Both the position numbers and the translations under genes were made by a program. Shown one piece after another: positions 13,401-24,500 of a stretch of DNA of 64,000 bases. Under the pieces are notes generated by a model. The model saw only the letters and a program-made list of their open reading frames with translations. It had not been told where the DNA came from and ran no database searches. Each line of letters opens with the position of its first letter. Within the stretch, counting starts at the first letter, position 1. The stretch covers positions 127,428 through 191,427 of the forward strand of contig VTPC01090689.1 of NCBI GenBank assembly GCA_011009095.1, written 5' to 3'. Source of the stretch: Ignelater luminosus. Lineage: Eukaryota > Arthropoda > Insecta > Coleoptera > Elateridae.

Positions 13401-13560
13401 CCACCACGATGGAACCTCTCATCTGCTGACTAGAAGATCTATAACATTGAATTACATTTTAACTCATCCTTTTTTTCACTCTTACTAAAATCCCTATTTC
13501 CAGATGAAGAGAAGTTCCGAGCTGGAGTGGCCAATCTCCAATTACAACATGAGATACGAT
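10405..13560 (+). pseudogene. Decayed I-clade LINE retrotransposon
   Basis: Fragments of both LINE proteins occur in order, broken by many stops and frameshifts. From ATG 10405 there is an ORF1-like stretch. Near 10650-10800 comes a segment resembling the end of I-element ORF1 (SYIVSFQYVYVSSEDI, then Cys and His residues of a probable zinc knuckle). Near 11640-11760 is the basic linker that follows the endonuclease (RNKALNSYKRTKTID). Near 12090-12370 is reverse transcriptase (NSYRSISLT, then SFDIEKAYDTT). A weak RNase H-like stretch near 13235 supports the I clade. Order and content are seen directly; the clade is inferred. About 3.2 kb remains, shorter than a full element, so internal deletions are likely. 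Confidence 0.7.
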
Positions 13561-16500
13561 GCTTTTTTTCTTTCCTTTTTAACTCCGCATCATTTATTTA
13601 AACAATTTCTTGACCGATAAATCGATCTCAAACAGCTAGTTTGGATGTGACCTTTTTGTTTTTTTTTCAGTACTGTTATCATTATCCTAAAGGCTAATTT
13701 AGGTATGTGAATGAAATGTTTATTTGAATTGTTTTATTGCAATGTTCCAATATAATCGATTTTGTTGAAGCATTCAAAGACCATATACACATTCATCAAT
13801 GCAAAGAGTACATTAGTAGATTTATATAGAGAATAAAGCGATTATGAACTCTGTGAATAGAAAGTTACGCCCTCGGCAATTATTAGTTGTTGTTGAGTAT
13901 CCTTTCTTCCTCACTCATAAATTTATTTAAGTACTTCTTTAACTTGTAAGAACTTTAACACACTGACAGTTTCGGCCCCAGGGGCCAAAAGTTTGCCTAT
14001 CCTTGCTCTAAATCGATCTCAAGAATATGTTGGGAGTATAACAATAGAATTTACGAACAGCAATATGTGTAAAGTACAATTAACTTCTTAAATTAATGAA
14101 TACATAATAAGCTACTACATTAAGCAACCTTATTCTACTATTGGAAACGCTCTTTCTGCCATTTTGTGTTTGATGGTTTTTATTATCTATAAATTCTAGT
14201 TTATCTATGAACAAATAATATAGCAGCAATCTTGTTGTCTTGATGAAAAACTAAAATAAAAAGTCAGTTTGTTTTGAAGGGGGCACTACCCCTGTACCCA
14301 CCTTATAAGTAGCCGTTACTATTATTATTATTTAGACAACAAATTGTATTCATATAGGTTTAGTTAGAAATTCCTGATGCCTTGAAGTGTCTAAAAATAA
14401 GATTAATTGTGAGTTCGCAGCTTTATTTTTACTGAAGATATTTTATTGATGCCTTACTAGTAGAAATCATAAAAAAAACCGAATAGCTTTGAGCATTTTA
14501 TAAATTATAACGTTGTTAGTTACAAAATATAATTAATAAATTCGCCAACGTATCAATAAAAAAATTAAGCAGATTTTTCTGACTAAAGTGATTAACCTGC
14601 CAGACCCTAATTAAGATAATTAAACTAATTGATCTCACATAAAAACAGTCAATATCCTTTAGGTCTTAAAAAGTTAATTGGAAACAAACGGAAGTAAAAG
14701 AGCTGTAGACGCTTGTTACTAAAGCCGTGTAATAAATCGATTTGAAACATGATTTTTGCAACACTATACTTCCTTAACTAAATTATTATTTATTTTGACA
14801 ATGTTGCAGATCAATTTATTGTTATTCTGATCACATTTTTTACATTATACTTGTTAGGATGTGGAATATCCTTTCTCAAATAAAAAGCGGAAAGAATTAC
14901 TCAAGTAAATTTTACAATAAAAATGATAATTAATTGTGGGAACAAGGTTTCTATATAAACAGAAAGGAAAGTAGTATTACATTTTCTGGTTCAGCCGGTA
15001 GTTATTACTTATGAGACTTTTAGCTTTGAAGATTAAAACTTTAAACTTTTTGTTTTAGAATTTTATTAAATACTCTAACTTAAGATATAAAATGTTACAT
15101 TAGGATAACTAATATACATAGATTACTGAAATGTCAAATCATAATATGAATATATCATTAGATAGACGCTATACTTCCTGTAAAACATGCCGGCTAAACT
15201 AAAAGTACTTATGTAGGTAATTACGTTCATATTTCCCACAGTTCTCCTCGTTTACAAAGTAGATATTATTGTTTCTTCTTCTTTTTTGATTTACAGACGT
15301 TATTTCAAATGAAGATATACCGAGTGTCAACAAAGTGAGAGGTACTGCTATTTTCCTAAAATAAAATAATGAAATTTTTCAAATTTAATAAATCATTAGT
15401 CATTATTTGGCGCAATCATTCTTTCCATGCCTTCGAATTCCAAGTGCAAAACTTAATAACAATTTGTGTTCAACAGTATCGCCTTTATACTACTTTGTTG
15501 ACATAAGACTTGTTTTTGTTCAAGTCTAGTAAGTCAAGACAAATGATTTTTGTTGAATATAAAGCTTTATACATTAGAAACATTTTCGTTTGTTCTTAAA
15601 ATATGAAATCGTCTTTGTAATAGAATATCTCGTCAATATACAGAATGTCCCAATGATCTTGCGATTTCTGAACGAAGATTAGCATCGTAACTTATCAGGA
15701 ATATCAAAAAGTATTTCTGTAACCAATTATTCTTTCATTCTAGAATTATTCAGAGATACAGAATAGTCCGTATATGTAGAAGCATGACATACCTACCTTA
15801 TGTTTTTTTAATGTTTGTTGGAAATTTGCTCTAGTATTAACACAAGAAGTTTTTACTACTTCACTTTCATAAAAGGAAACTGGAATCTTGGTTTCATAAT
15901 AACCATAAGTAATTGAGATTTCAACTAAATCATCCTCTTGTACAGAGTGATCACGACACTTCTTCCAAAAAATGCAGAAGAATCTTAAGTTGTTTCGGAA
16001 GAGAATTTCTCGTCATTTCGGTTTTGCATGCAGGAAATGCCAGTGTTTTTGAAAACCAAGACCATCTAAAATAACATTAGAAAGATTTTACGAGAGAAGT
16101 GTAAGTGCAGTTTCCGAATTTTGTACTGAAGATTAATGGAAAACTGAAGTTTAATAGTTTCAATCTGTAACTATAGCATACTATCCCAATATGTCATGAG
16201 TGCATTATCAAAGAGAATCGACGATAGAAAACAGGACAAAATTAGTAATTATGTGGGAAAATGGTACCTCAAAAGATAAAATAGCCTATAATAGTGGGAT
16301 TATTGGTAAGTAATCTGCATATATATATATATATATATTTTTTGACATATAACTGTGGATGTCATCTTCATTTTTACTATAGCAATCTAATTCTAAAATC
16401 TTGCAAACTGCGCCTTTGCAAAATCTAGTAAAGTTGTCATCTCATACAGTCACCACTGCAGAGATTGCGGTATTAGAAAGAAACTTCTTCATTACATTTA

Positions 16501-17439
16501 TAAATAGCTTAAATTGACACCTGTAATATTTCTACCTATTTTGATTTAAGGATTGTTACTCTACATGTAACCTAGTAAACACAGAAATCTGTCACATGAA
16601 GTTACTTTATTGGAATTTACAAGATTTCTTAACTAGTTGGACGATATATTCCAAGCAATATAGAGAAGAAATTTAATTTTAGAATCAGATTACTACAGAT
16701 CTTTTGCAATATCAGTATCATTAATCTTGTAGTAGAACTTGTGCCTTCCTTCTTGATAATTTAATGTTATTCCAGACATGGTAACTGTTACTGTCAAACT
16801 AATAAACAATAGTTATATTATTTATTTGGAATAAAAGTGGCACTTTTTGACGAATCTTTTACTCCGAATAAAACATCCTGTTCTTTCTTCAAATGTTGGA
16901 AATATAAATAAACATAAGATTTAGCCAAAATGGAAACCTTCATTGATTTACCCTGCTTTGTAAAGTGTTCCAATGGTTGTGGTTTTGACAAACAATATTT
17001 TTGCTTCTGGCGGCAAAAACTAGACCTTTAACTTTGTGCAATGAGTTACCAACTGTCATGTTGTTCTTGACGTTTAAAGAAAAACTAATAACTTGTTGAT
17101 ACAATGTCAAGTATCAAAGCTGACCTTTACATAAAATAGTTTTGAGAATTCGCTTGGGTTAACCTGATTACTTTTAATTACTATGAATGCAATTGTTTCA
17201 AAATTGTTTTCATGGTTATTTTGACCGACCAAGTTTTATAAAAGCATTCTTGGCTAAATTTGAAAGTTTATTCTATAAATTTATCCTGCACTATTTTTTA
17301 TTTAAATTGCCATAACGTATCTCCAGTCATATGTTTCATAAGTACACCAAGCTTCTTTGATTTACATAAAAGTAGATGCCTACTGCACTGTCACTAATTC
17401 TTTGCATTATGTCTACATGGCTATTCTGGTATCAATATG
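13561..17439. other. AT-rich intergenic DNA with transposon scraps
   Basis: Near 13975-14015, the minus strand reads like a hAT end (aaggataggcaaactttt next to the palindrome ggccccaggggcc). Near 15800-15970, minus strand, about 60 codons are open but unrecognised. Near 16235-16300, plus strand, WENGTSKDKIAYNSG resembles a Tc1-type helix-turn-helix and may belong with the relic at 17440. No host gene is supported. Confidence 0.4.
16319..16338. repeat. (AT)10 microsatellite
   Basis: Ten perfect AT units, followed by a short T run. Confidence 0.9.
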
Positions 17440-17850
17440 AAAAAGGCAAATTACTGGCGAATTAAGTGTTATACGGAGGAAAACAAGAAGACCGACCACT
17501 ATTGACCTGTTTGGATTCCAAACGTCTTCCGATATTAAACAACAAAGGTCGACAAGACGTTGTTAACACGTTGCCGATAATCTATTCACAATTGAAACCA
17601 ACATTCAAGAAACTTTGCAGTTAAACTTTAGTAGGGAAACTATTAGAAGAAAACTACATGAAAGTGGAATTCACCTTCAAAAACCAACCAGAAAATCATT
17701 TTTGGCAGTTGTTAATATAGAAAAGATGCTGAATCTTTTCTGTACAAAATCCAAACAGAGAAAGGGAGAAAGTTATATTCACGGATAAGAAAGCTTTCTG
17801 TTTATCTGCCTTAATCACATTCAACCTTCCAACAGAAGTGGTCGCATTAC
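17440..17850 (+). pseudogene. Tc1-like transposase relic
   Basis: After frame changes, the translation gives a second helix-turn-helix typical of Tc1 transposases (RETIRRKLHESGIHLQKPTR, near 17630-17700). Around 17770 it gives EKVIFTDKKAFCL, which holds the first catalytic Asp of the DDE triad. Stops and frameshifts interrupt it, and the C-terminal half is absent where the retrotransposon relic on the opposite strand begins (about 17900). Terminal repeats were not found. Confidence 0.5.
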
Positions 17851-19554
17851 CGCAGGTTATAAGTTGCTATGGATCGGGAGAATTAGTACAAGTAAGTTCA
17901 AGGTTCTCACCATGTAGACATTTTTGTTAATTTGTAGGTTCTGGAAGTTTGTTGTTAGCTCTTTATGTATCAGACCTGTAGCAGCTATAACTATAAGAAT
18001 TACAACTACTCTGTTCATGTGCCATTGTTGCTTCAGTTCTGTACCTAGTTCTCGATATTTACAAATTTTTTCTTTGGTACAGCCACGTCTATTGTGTATC
18101 GTTTTGTTTTTTCTTATCTACTGTAGTTATTATTTTATCTGTTATGAGCGTCCTGTTCCAACATAACTTATGTGTCTCGTTTTCTAAGATGGTACATATT
18201 TGTAGTATTGCACTGTATCTATTGTGAGGTTATGTGTAATGATAATTTTGCCCACTTGGTTTTGTCGATATTTGTGATCGGTAGAAGCTAGCATTCCACA
18301 TGACCCTGTTACATGCTGAATTTTCTGTTGCTCTGTTTGGCATTTTCGGCATAGATTGTTGTATCCTTTACAATGTGTTTTCTGTAATTCTTCGTTAAAA
18401 TTACCTGGTCCTGAATGGCTGACATAAGACCTTCTGTTTCAGGATACAAATCACCACACATAAGCCACATATTTGACACCAATTTGTTTACATAGGGTTG
18501 TTGTAGCTCATAATGTTTTTTATTTTCAATTTATTTATCTTCTATTGTTGTTCAAACGTGTGTTACTGTCTGCTTGTATTATTGCTTTGTGTATTGCTGT
18601 TTTGTTTTTTGTAAAAGTATTTTCTTAGTGCATTTAATTGTCTTGTGTGCAAATTGCAATTAATTTGTAAATATATAAAATCTTTAATAGCCAAAAATAA
18701 AGCATTGCATTGGTTATCTGTTCATATTCCATGATAGGGATATTATTGGTTTTCTCACCAATAATATACCTTTTATTGGTATCTTTGTTAAGAGACCCAA
18801 AGAACAGTTTTTGTTTTTTTTTGCCTCTGATTTTTCATATCGTTTTAACCTTTTATTGTATTTAACTTTTGTTGTAATGTATCCACATATTCTTTAGCCT
18901 TTGCGTTGTGTTATTCTTTTGAATATTTTTCCACTTGTTTTATTATCTTAGCATACTGCCTTAGTCTGTTAATATCGTTTCCTAGAGCATTTATCTTATC
19001 CATTATTCCTTTTTTCCAGTAAGGTGTTATTTCTACTACTTTTCAATGAAATGGTATCAGCACCATTGCAATTGCTGCCACAGCTCCACAATATACAACT
19101 GTGTGTATGTCAGTAAATGTGCTGTTCTCTGTTATGTATTGTTGGTATTGTGGTACGATATCTCTGTTCAGTATTGTTAGAATTTTATTTAATTTTTTGG
19201 TTGTTTTTTGTTTAGGAATATTCTATATTGTTCCTATAGACTGAATCCAAATATACATATTCAGCGTATGCTTGCAGAAATGCATTTCTTATTTCACTGA
19301 TACGTTCATTATACTAAGTACCTACTTCCTCTCCTTCACAATCATTGTTTACATCTGTATTCAGTCTTTCTGCTTTTTCATTCACACTTTCTTCTCATTC
19401 TCTTTGTACTTCTTCTTTTAATCTTGAAAGTATGGGTTCTGGGTATAAAGTTGTTTTGTTTTAAATAACTCTGACTTGATCTGCAATTCTTTGCTTAGTA
19501 ATATTAGGCCAGTCTGGATAATATTTTTTAAGTTTATTATATAATATAGATCTA

Positions 19555-20846
19555 CGAGGGTCGTTTGAAAAGTCCGTGCAAAAATAAAAACTACTTAATT
19601 GTTTGGGGTAAACCTTTTTTATTTTTCAACATAGTCTCCTTTTAGGCTTATACACTTCGTCCAACGCTGCTCTAGTTTGTTGATCCCTTCTGAATAATAG
19701 GATTTGTCCAAGTCTGAAAAATAGCCATTCGTTTCTGCAATCACCTCCTCGTTTGAATAAAATCTTTTTCTCGCCAGATATTTCTTCAAATTGGGGAACA
19801 AATAGTAGTCCGAGGGAGCCAAGTCTGGAGAATAGGGGGGATGTGAAACGAGTTGGAACCCTATTTCCATTAATTTTGCGACTACAACTGCTGAGGCGTG
19901 AGCTGGTGCGTTGTCGTGATGGAAAAGGACTTTTTTGTGGGCCAATCGTGGGCGTTTTTCTTGCAGCTCGGTTTTTAAACGGTCCAATAACGATGAATAA
20001 TATGCACCTGTAATAGTTTTACCCTTTTCCAGATAGTCGATGAGGATTATTCCTTGCAAATCCCAAAAGACAGTCGCCATAATCTTTCCGGCCGAAGGAA
20101 CGGTCTTCGCCTTTTTTGCCGCAGATTCCCCCTTGGTAACCCATTGTTTAGATTGTTCTTTGATCTCAGGAGTGTAGTGATGTATCCATGTTTCATCCAC
20201 AGTGACGAAACGACGTTTAAAGTCCTGCCGATTCTTCTGGAACAGCTGCAAACCGTCCTTGCAACACTTCACACGATTTCGTTTTTGGTCAATCGTGAGC
20301 AATCGCGGCACCCATCTTGCGGATAACTTTGTCATGTCCAAATGTTGATGCAAAATATTATGTACCCGTTCATTCGAGATGCCTACAGCACTAGCAATTT
20401 CACGCACCTTCACTCTTCTGTCATCCATCACCATATCATGGATTTTATCAATGATTTCTGGAGTAGTAACCTCAACAGGGCGTCCACAACGTTCAGCGTC
20501 ACTTGTGCCCATATGGCCACTCCGAAAATTTTGAAACCACTTATAAACTGTTCTAATCAAAGGTGCAGAGTCACCATAATGTTTATCAAGCTTCTCTTTA
20601 GTCTCCTGAGGCGTTTTGCCTTTCATAAAGTAATGTTCAATCAACACACGAAATTCTTTTTCGTCCATTTTTTGAAAATCACTCGACTTCCTCGATTCAA
20701 GCGAATGCCAAACACAAAGAAATAGACCGATCTGGCTGAAACTTGGTGTGTGTTCTTCCAAGAGATGCTACTAACTAAACATAACCTCGATATGCGCCAG
20801 TAGTGCCATCTCTCTGACTTTGCACGGACTTTTCAAACGACCCTCG
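19555..20846 (-). mobile_element. Structurally intact mariner element (irritans-like)
   Basis: The element is 1,292 bp. Its 28-bp terminal inverted repeats (19555-19582 and 20819-20846, outer ends cgagggtcgtttgaa) are perfect. It is flanked on both sides by the TA target duplication (19553-19554 and 20847-20848). One open transposase gene fills the inside on the minus strand. Length, TA target and DD34D transposase are those of mariner. Perfect ends and an open gene suggest recent insertion. It lies inside the older R2/R4-type relic. Confidence 0.95.
19619..20668 (-). CDS. Mariner transposase, DD34D
   Basis: The protein is a cut-and-paste transposase that binds the element's inverted repeats and inserts it at TA. 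I chose the ATG at 20668 (MDEKEFRVLIEHYF), which gives 349 residues, the usual mariner length. The frame is open 31 codons further upstream to 20761, but that part has no family resemblance. Visible features are an N-terminal helix-turn-helix region (about 1-110), the linker motif WVPRLL (119-124), and catalytic Asp158 (TVDETW), Asp252 (HHDNAPAH) and Asp287 (SPDLAPSDY). The last two are separated by exactly 34 residues. No stop or frameshift interrupts it. The N-terminus and general sequence fit the irritans subfamily, an inference from family knowledge. It may be active, which the sequence alone cannot prove. Confidence 0.95.
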   Translation of the reverse strand: MDEKEFRVLIEHYFMKGKTPQETKEKLDKHYGDSAPLIRTVYKWFQNFRSGHMGTSDAERCGRPVEVTTPEIIDKIHDMVMDDRRVKVREIASAVGISNERVHNILHQHLDMTKLSARWVPRLLTIDQKRNRVKCCKDGLQLFQKNRQDFKRRFVTVDETWIHHYTPEIKEQSKQWVTKGESAAKKAKTVPSAGKIMATVFWDLQGIILIDYLEKGKTITGAYYSSLLDRLKTELQEKRPRLAHKKVLFHHDNAPAHASAVVVAKLMEIGFQLVSHPPYSPDLAPSDYYLFPNLKKYLARKRFYSNEEVIAETNGYFSDLDKSYYSEGINKLEQRWTKCISLKGDYVEK

Positions 20847-21118
20847 TATATCCTGCAGTATCTGTGAGGCTTTAGTAATAGTATAGTACCAAGCATAATA
20901 AACTCATTAACATCATTTGTCCATTTTTGTGTTGTCTTGGACTACTCGACTTGATGGTCTCAATGTTATATTTTTGGGATACATTCTCGGCAGTTCTGGC
21001 TTCGTGTTCTTGGTTACCGGCAGGAGTGACGTTGACTGTATTTGGTTCGAGTGTCCCAATAGGTGTCCGCTTGTTCAAGAACCTACCACCAGCTGTCATC
21101 CCTAACGGTGACTTCTAT

Positions 21119-23479
21119 TAAACTTTAGAGTTAGGAGTAAATTAGATAAATCAGTAGTTGGATGCATTTTTTTTAACTAAGTTTTGAAATTATTGAATTT
21201 TATTCAGAATGCGGAATTTTTAAACCCATTTTTAACATTTCTACGGATGAATATTCTGTGAACTAAAGATTTATGAATTTATCTACTACAGCCAAGTTCT
21301 GTCTGTCTGTCTCTCTCTCTATTTTATACAATAATGATTTTCTAATTTATGCGAGATCCTCAGTTTACCTGGTTATAAAGACATTACTTTTGTGAATAAC
21401 TGTACATTGGTCGTTCACCATAAGTTCGAGTTATCAAGGATTTTGCGTTATCCAGGTTCGAGTTATCGAAGTTCGACTGTATAGCTTAAAACCTTCCTTG
21501 CTGCCACAAAATCTTTTCGTCAATATTTCTTAGAAGAATAGATTTGGGTTTCTTTGAAATTCCTTTTTACATTTGATCTTAAACTCTTTAACCTGTTAGT
21601 AAGTATTACCAGTCGGTCAGTATCATGAATAGATTTAAAAGGTGGTGTGTTAATAGTTTCTACTTTCTAGGTAAACTAACGTTTCTTTAAAACGAGTTGC
21701 CACCTTAACAACGGAATTTCTGAAAATAAATACTGACATTGATATTTTATTAACATAACATTGCATGTTTTCTTCATGACATATTCACCCAGTTCTGATC
21801 AGTAACAATATGGTAGTTTAATTATTGATTGATGATCGATCTGCCACACTGTTAGCCTTTATGGCTACAGTGCATCTGGGTGTATGCGACAGGTCCCAGG
21901 TATGAATAATAATAATAATGCCATACTGTTGAATTTCTTAAAATACTTTTGTTCTGTCTTACTTAAAATAAAACCTTGTTTGTATAATATTAACATAATA
22001 TTAACATTTATTTACACATCGCAAGATCGATTACAATTTACCCACAAGTGATGCATAATAGGGCTAACTGACTGTACTCTTTGTGCATTGTGCACCCCCA
22101 TATATTATCTTCATACAATGACTACGTGACGGAACCAGCTTCTCCTCAGAAAGTTGTTAAAAGAAATATTTTGAAAAGGACAGATTCCAGAAAAGGTACA
22201 TTTGTGAAATTATTAGAAAAGTTATTATCTATTCTAAGGAATGTTCGTCGTGTACCTAATCCTTCTTGAAACGGCTACTTCCTCGAAAGATTACTAAACT
22301 AAAATGTTCCAGAAAGAGTTGACACGTTTAGATGCGCAGTAAAATATGGTGCATTATGCATTTACACAATATAATTATTATCTAATTAATTATTATTAAC
22401 ACTATAAAATAAAATACACAAACACACGATGACGATCCTAACACATACTGTTAGTTAATTTTATTTTAACACCTTAATGAATAATGCACTACAAAAAATA
22501 TCTATGCAATGTAAAATTCATTGCTAAAACGTTTTATTGTCTTATTCTTTATTAATTATATAAATGTGCGTTCGAGGAAGTTGGCCTTTTAAGAATAAAT
22601 AACAAATATGTTAAGTTCACCTTCACAATAACTTTTCTAGTAACTTTTAAAATGAATTTTTCAAGAACCTGCCTTTTTAAGATATGGTCCTTCTAGCAAC
22701 TTTCAAAACAGAAAACGCTTCAGCATTCTAAGAACAGGAGGACTGTGTCATGTAAAGGTTATTCTTATTATAAGTACACACAAAAAAGTTACTGGAAAAA
22801 GAAACCCAGAGATGAGATCTATTCTTCCATAAGTGCACTTGTTCAAGAAATAATTTCAGAGTTCAGGCAACCAGTTTATCTTCTACTCATTCTTTAGTTT
22901 GTTACTCATAAAGGGTTTGTTTACTTTGCAAAAATAGAATTTTTGTTTTCTTCTCTGTTACTCAAACCTAGTACCACAATAGATAATAAAAATTTAGAAG
23001 CTTGGCGTGGCTTTCATTGGAAATACCAAGAAAGTGCAAGAAATGTATTTCTTGTCAAGTTGTCTAGCTTTATACTGTAATTATTCTACGTTATGCTAAT
23101 TTGTCATTGCAATTTTCCTTGTGTTTCAAGTAAGTTTCCTACTAACTGAGATGACACGTCTTTCTGATTACGCAATATTAGAACCTTTTTGAACCTTATC
23201 TTCTGAGAGCACAAAACTCCTACGTCCCGCTTCTCCTTCTTTTACTTCGGCGGCGATGCCTTCAACTTCCTTATCTATCATAAGAATAATAGCGCGCTTT
23301 CTTTTGGCGGCTTCGTTGCTTAATCGCCCACAAAACTGCTATGTAGTGCTTTGTCTTCTCTTATTTTTTTAACCTGCTTAAGATAAGTTATCGTTGGACT
23401 CACATTACCACTTTTTCCAACAACGCCGCCGTCGGTAGTTACATCTTGAGCTCGCCTTGAACCCTCAATCATCGTAGGA
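21119..23479. other. Intergenic DNA with transposon scraps
   Basis: At about 21416-21480 the sequence ends in gttcgagttatcgaagttcgactgta. In reverse complement this reads like the terminal repeat of a pogo/Tigger element (cagtcgaacttcgataactc) with a TA flank; no partner end was found. At about 23185-23345, minus strand, an unassigned open stretch includes GRLSNEAAKRKRAIILMIDK in a locally GC-richer patch. The 62-codon frame at 22081-22269 is unrecognised. No host gene is supported. Confidence 0.4.
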
Positions 23480-24500
23480 ATAAAAAAAAGAACCAAAAGA
23501 GTTTAAACGCCAAAGAGTATTAATTAAAATAAAGATTAACGACGCCTCAAAAGAGCTAGTAACAGAATACCTGGAACTACGTATAAGAACGACGTACCGT
23601 ATGATACACCGCAATGTATCGTTGATGCCTTTAGTAAATATTTTCAATCTGTTTATAATTATTCAAAAAGTATCCTCAACACTATTGATAACAATATTAC
23701 CGTAACAAACAAAATGCCCTGCATAAACTTTGTTTCTATAACTAAGAATGACATTACTTTAGCTATTCGAAAACTGAAAAATAAATCTACTGCGGGTTAT
23801 GAACAGATCCCCAGTTCTCTGATAAAGGATTGTACTGGTGTTTTAGTTTGTCCGCTCTCCATTATATTTATGTAATTTAAGTATTAGAACATCTACATTT
23901 CCACAACAATGGAAGACCGCTAAAATAACTCCCGCTTTTAAAAGTGGCACTGTGTCTGATGTTACAAACTATAGGCCAATTCTTCCAAGTCTTTGAGATA
24001 GTCTTATTCAGATCCATTTAACACTCTGTTAAAAACTATATTTCGGACTATCAGCATGGATTTGTGGAAAGACGTTCTGCAGTTACCAACCTAAGTTGTT
24101 TTACACATGATCAAGGCAATATTATTTATACCGATTTATCCAAAGCTTTCGACCGCATCGACCATGAAACTGTCTTTAAAAAATTGAATAACTTTGACTT
24201 TACTAACACTTGTGTTTCTTTGTTCAGATCTTACTTAAAAGACAGGTCACGTTATGTTTCATACAATGGTTATAAATCAAACGAATTTATAGCACCATCA
24301 GGAATTTCGTAGGGCTCAAACTTGGGACCCTTGCTTTTCACGTTATTCATAAATGGCATAAGTCAATCTTTGTGTTTGCAGACGATCTAAAAATATTTCG
24401 ACCTATAAACTCTCAATTAGATTATGTCATCTTATAATCTGCCCTAAATATTATCTCAGACTGGTGCTCCCTAAATAGATTATAATTAAATTATAAGCTA
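23480..24500 (+). pseudogene. Jockey-like non-LTR reverse transcriptase relic
   Basis: The plus strand carries reverse transcriptase blocks in order: LAIRKLKNKSTAGYEQIPSS (about 23760), the ITPAFKSG and NYRPI region (about 23925-23975), YQHGFVERRSAVTNL (about 24050), TDLSKAFDRIDHE (about 24130), and SYLKDRSRYVSYNG (about 24230). After a stop at 24310-24312 come GSNLGPLLFT and the catalytic region with FADDLK (about 24380). Stops and frameshifts show it is dead. Reverse transcriptase of the Jockey type is the best match by motif spacing. The 5' and 3' ends are not defined. Confidence 0.75.

Larger units (their letters stand above)
17900..21118 (-). pseudogene. R2/R4-type non-LTR retrotransposon relic split by mariner
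   Basis: On the minus strand, fragments of a retroposon with a C-terminal restriction-like endonuclease are visible. The N-terminal part lies at 20847-21118, including KWTNDVNEFIM in one frame. It resumes beyond the mariner with YYPDWPNITKQRIADQ (about 19480-19540). Toward the 3' end are LVSNMWLMCGDLYPETEGLM (about 18420-18520), a degraded zinc-finger region, and IDVAVPKKKF followed by KYRELGTELKQQW and IAATGLIHKEL (about 17950-18100). Stops and frameshifts are numerous, and most of the reverse transcriptase core is not recognisable. The clade (R2/R4/Dong-like) is inferred from the C-terminal layout. The mariner sits in the N-terminal part and is therefore younger. Confidence 0.6.

Noticed and set aside
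19753..20725. Three plus-strand open frames (19753-20013, 20054-20326, 20342-20725)
   Set aside because: They are antisense shadows of the mariner transposase and show no domain of their own.
23185..23345. Basic open stretch on the minus strand in a GC-richer patch
   Set aside because: It is only about 50 codons long, without a start, splice sites or a family match; noted in the region entry but not called a gene.
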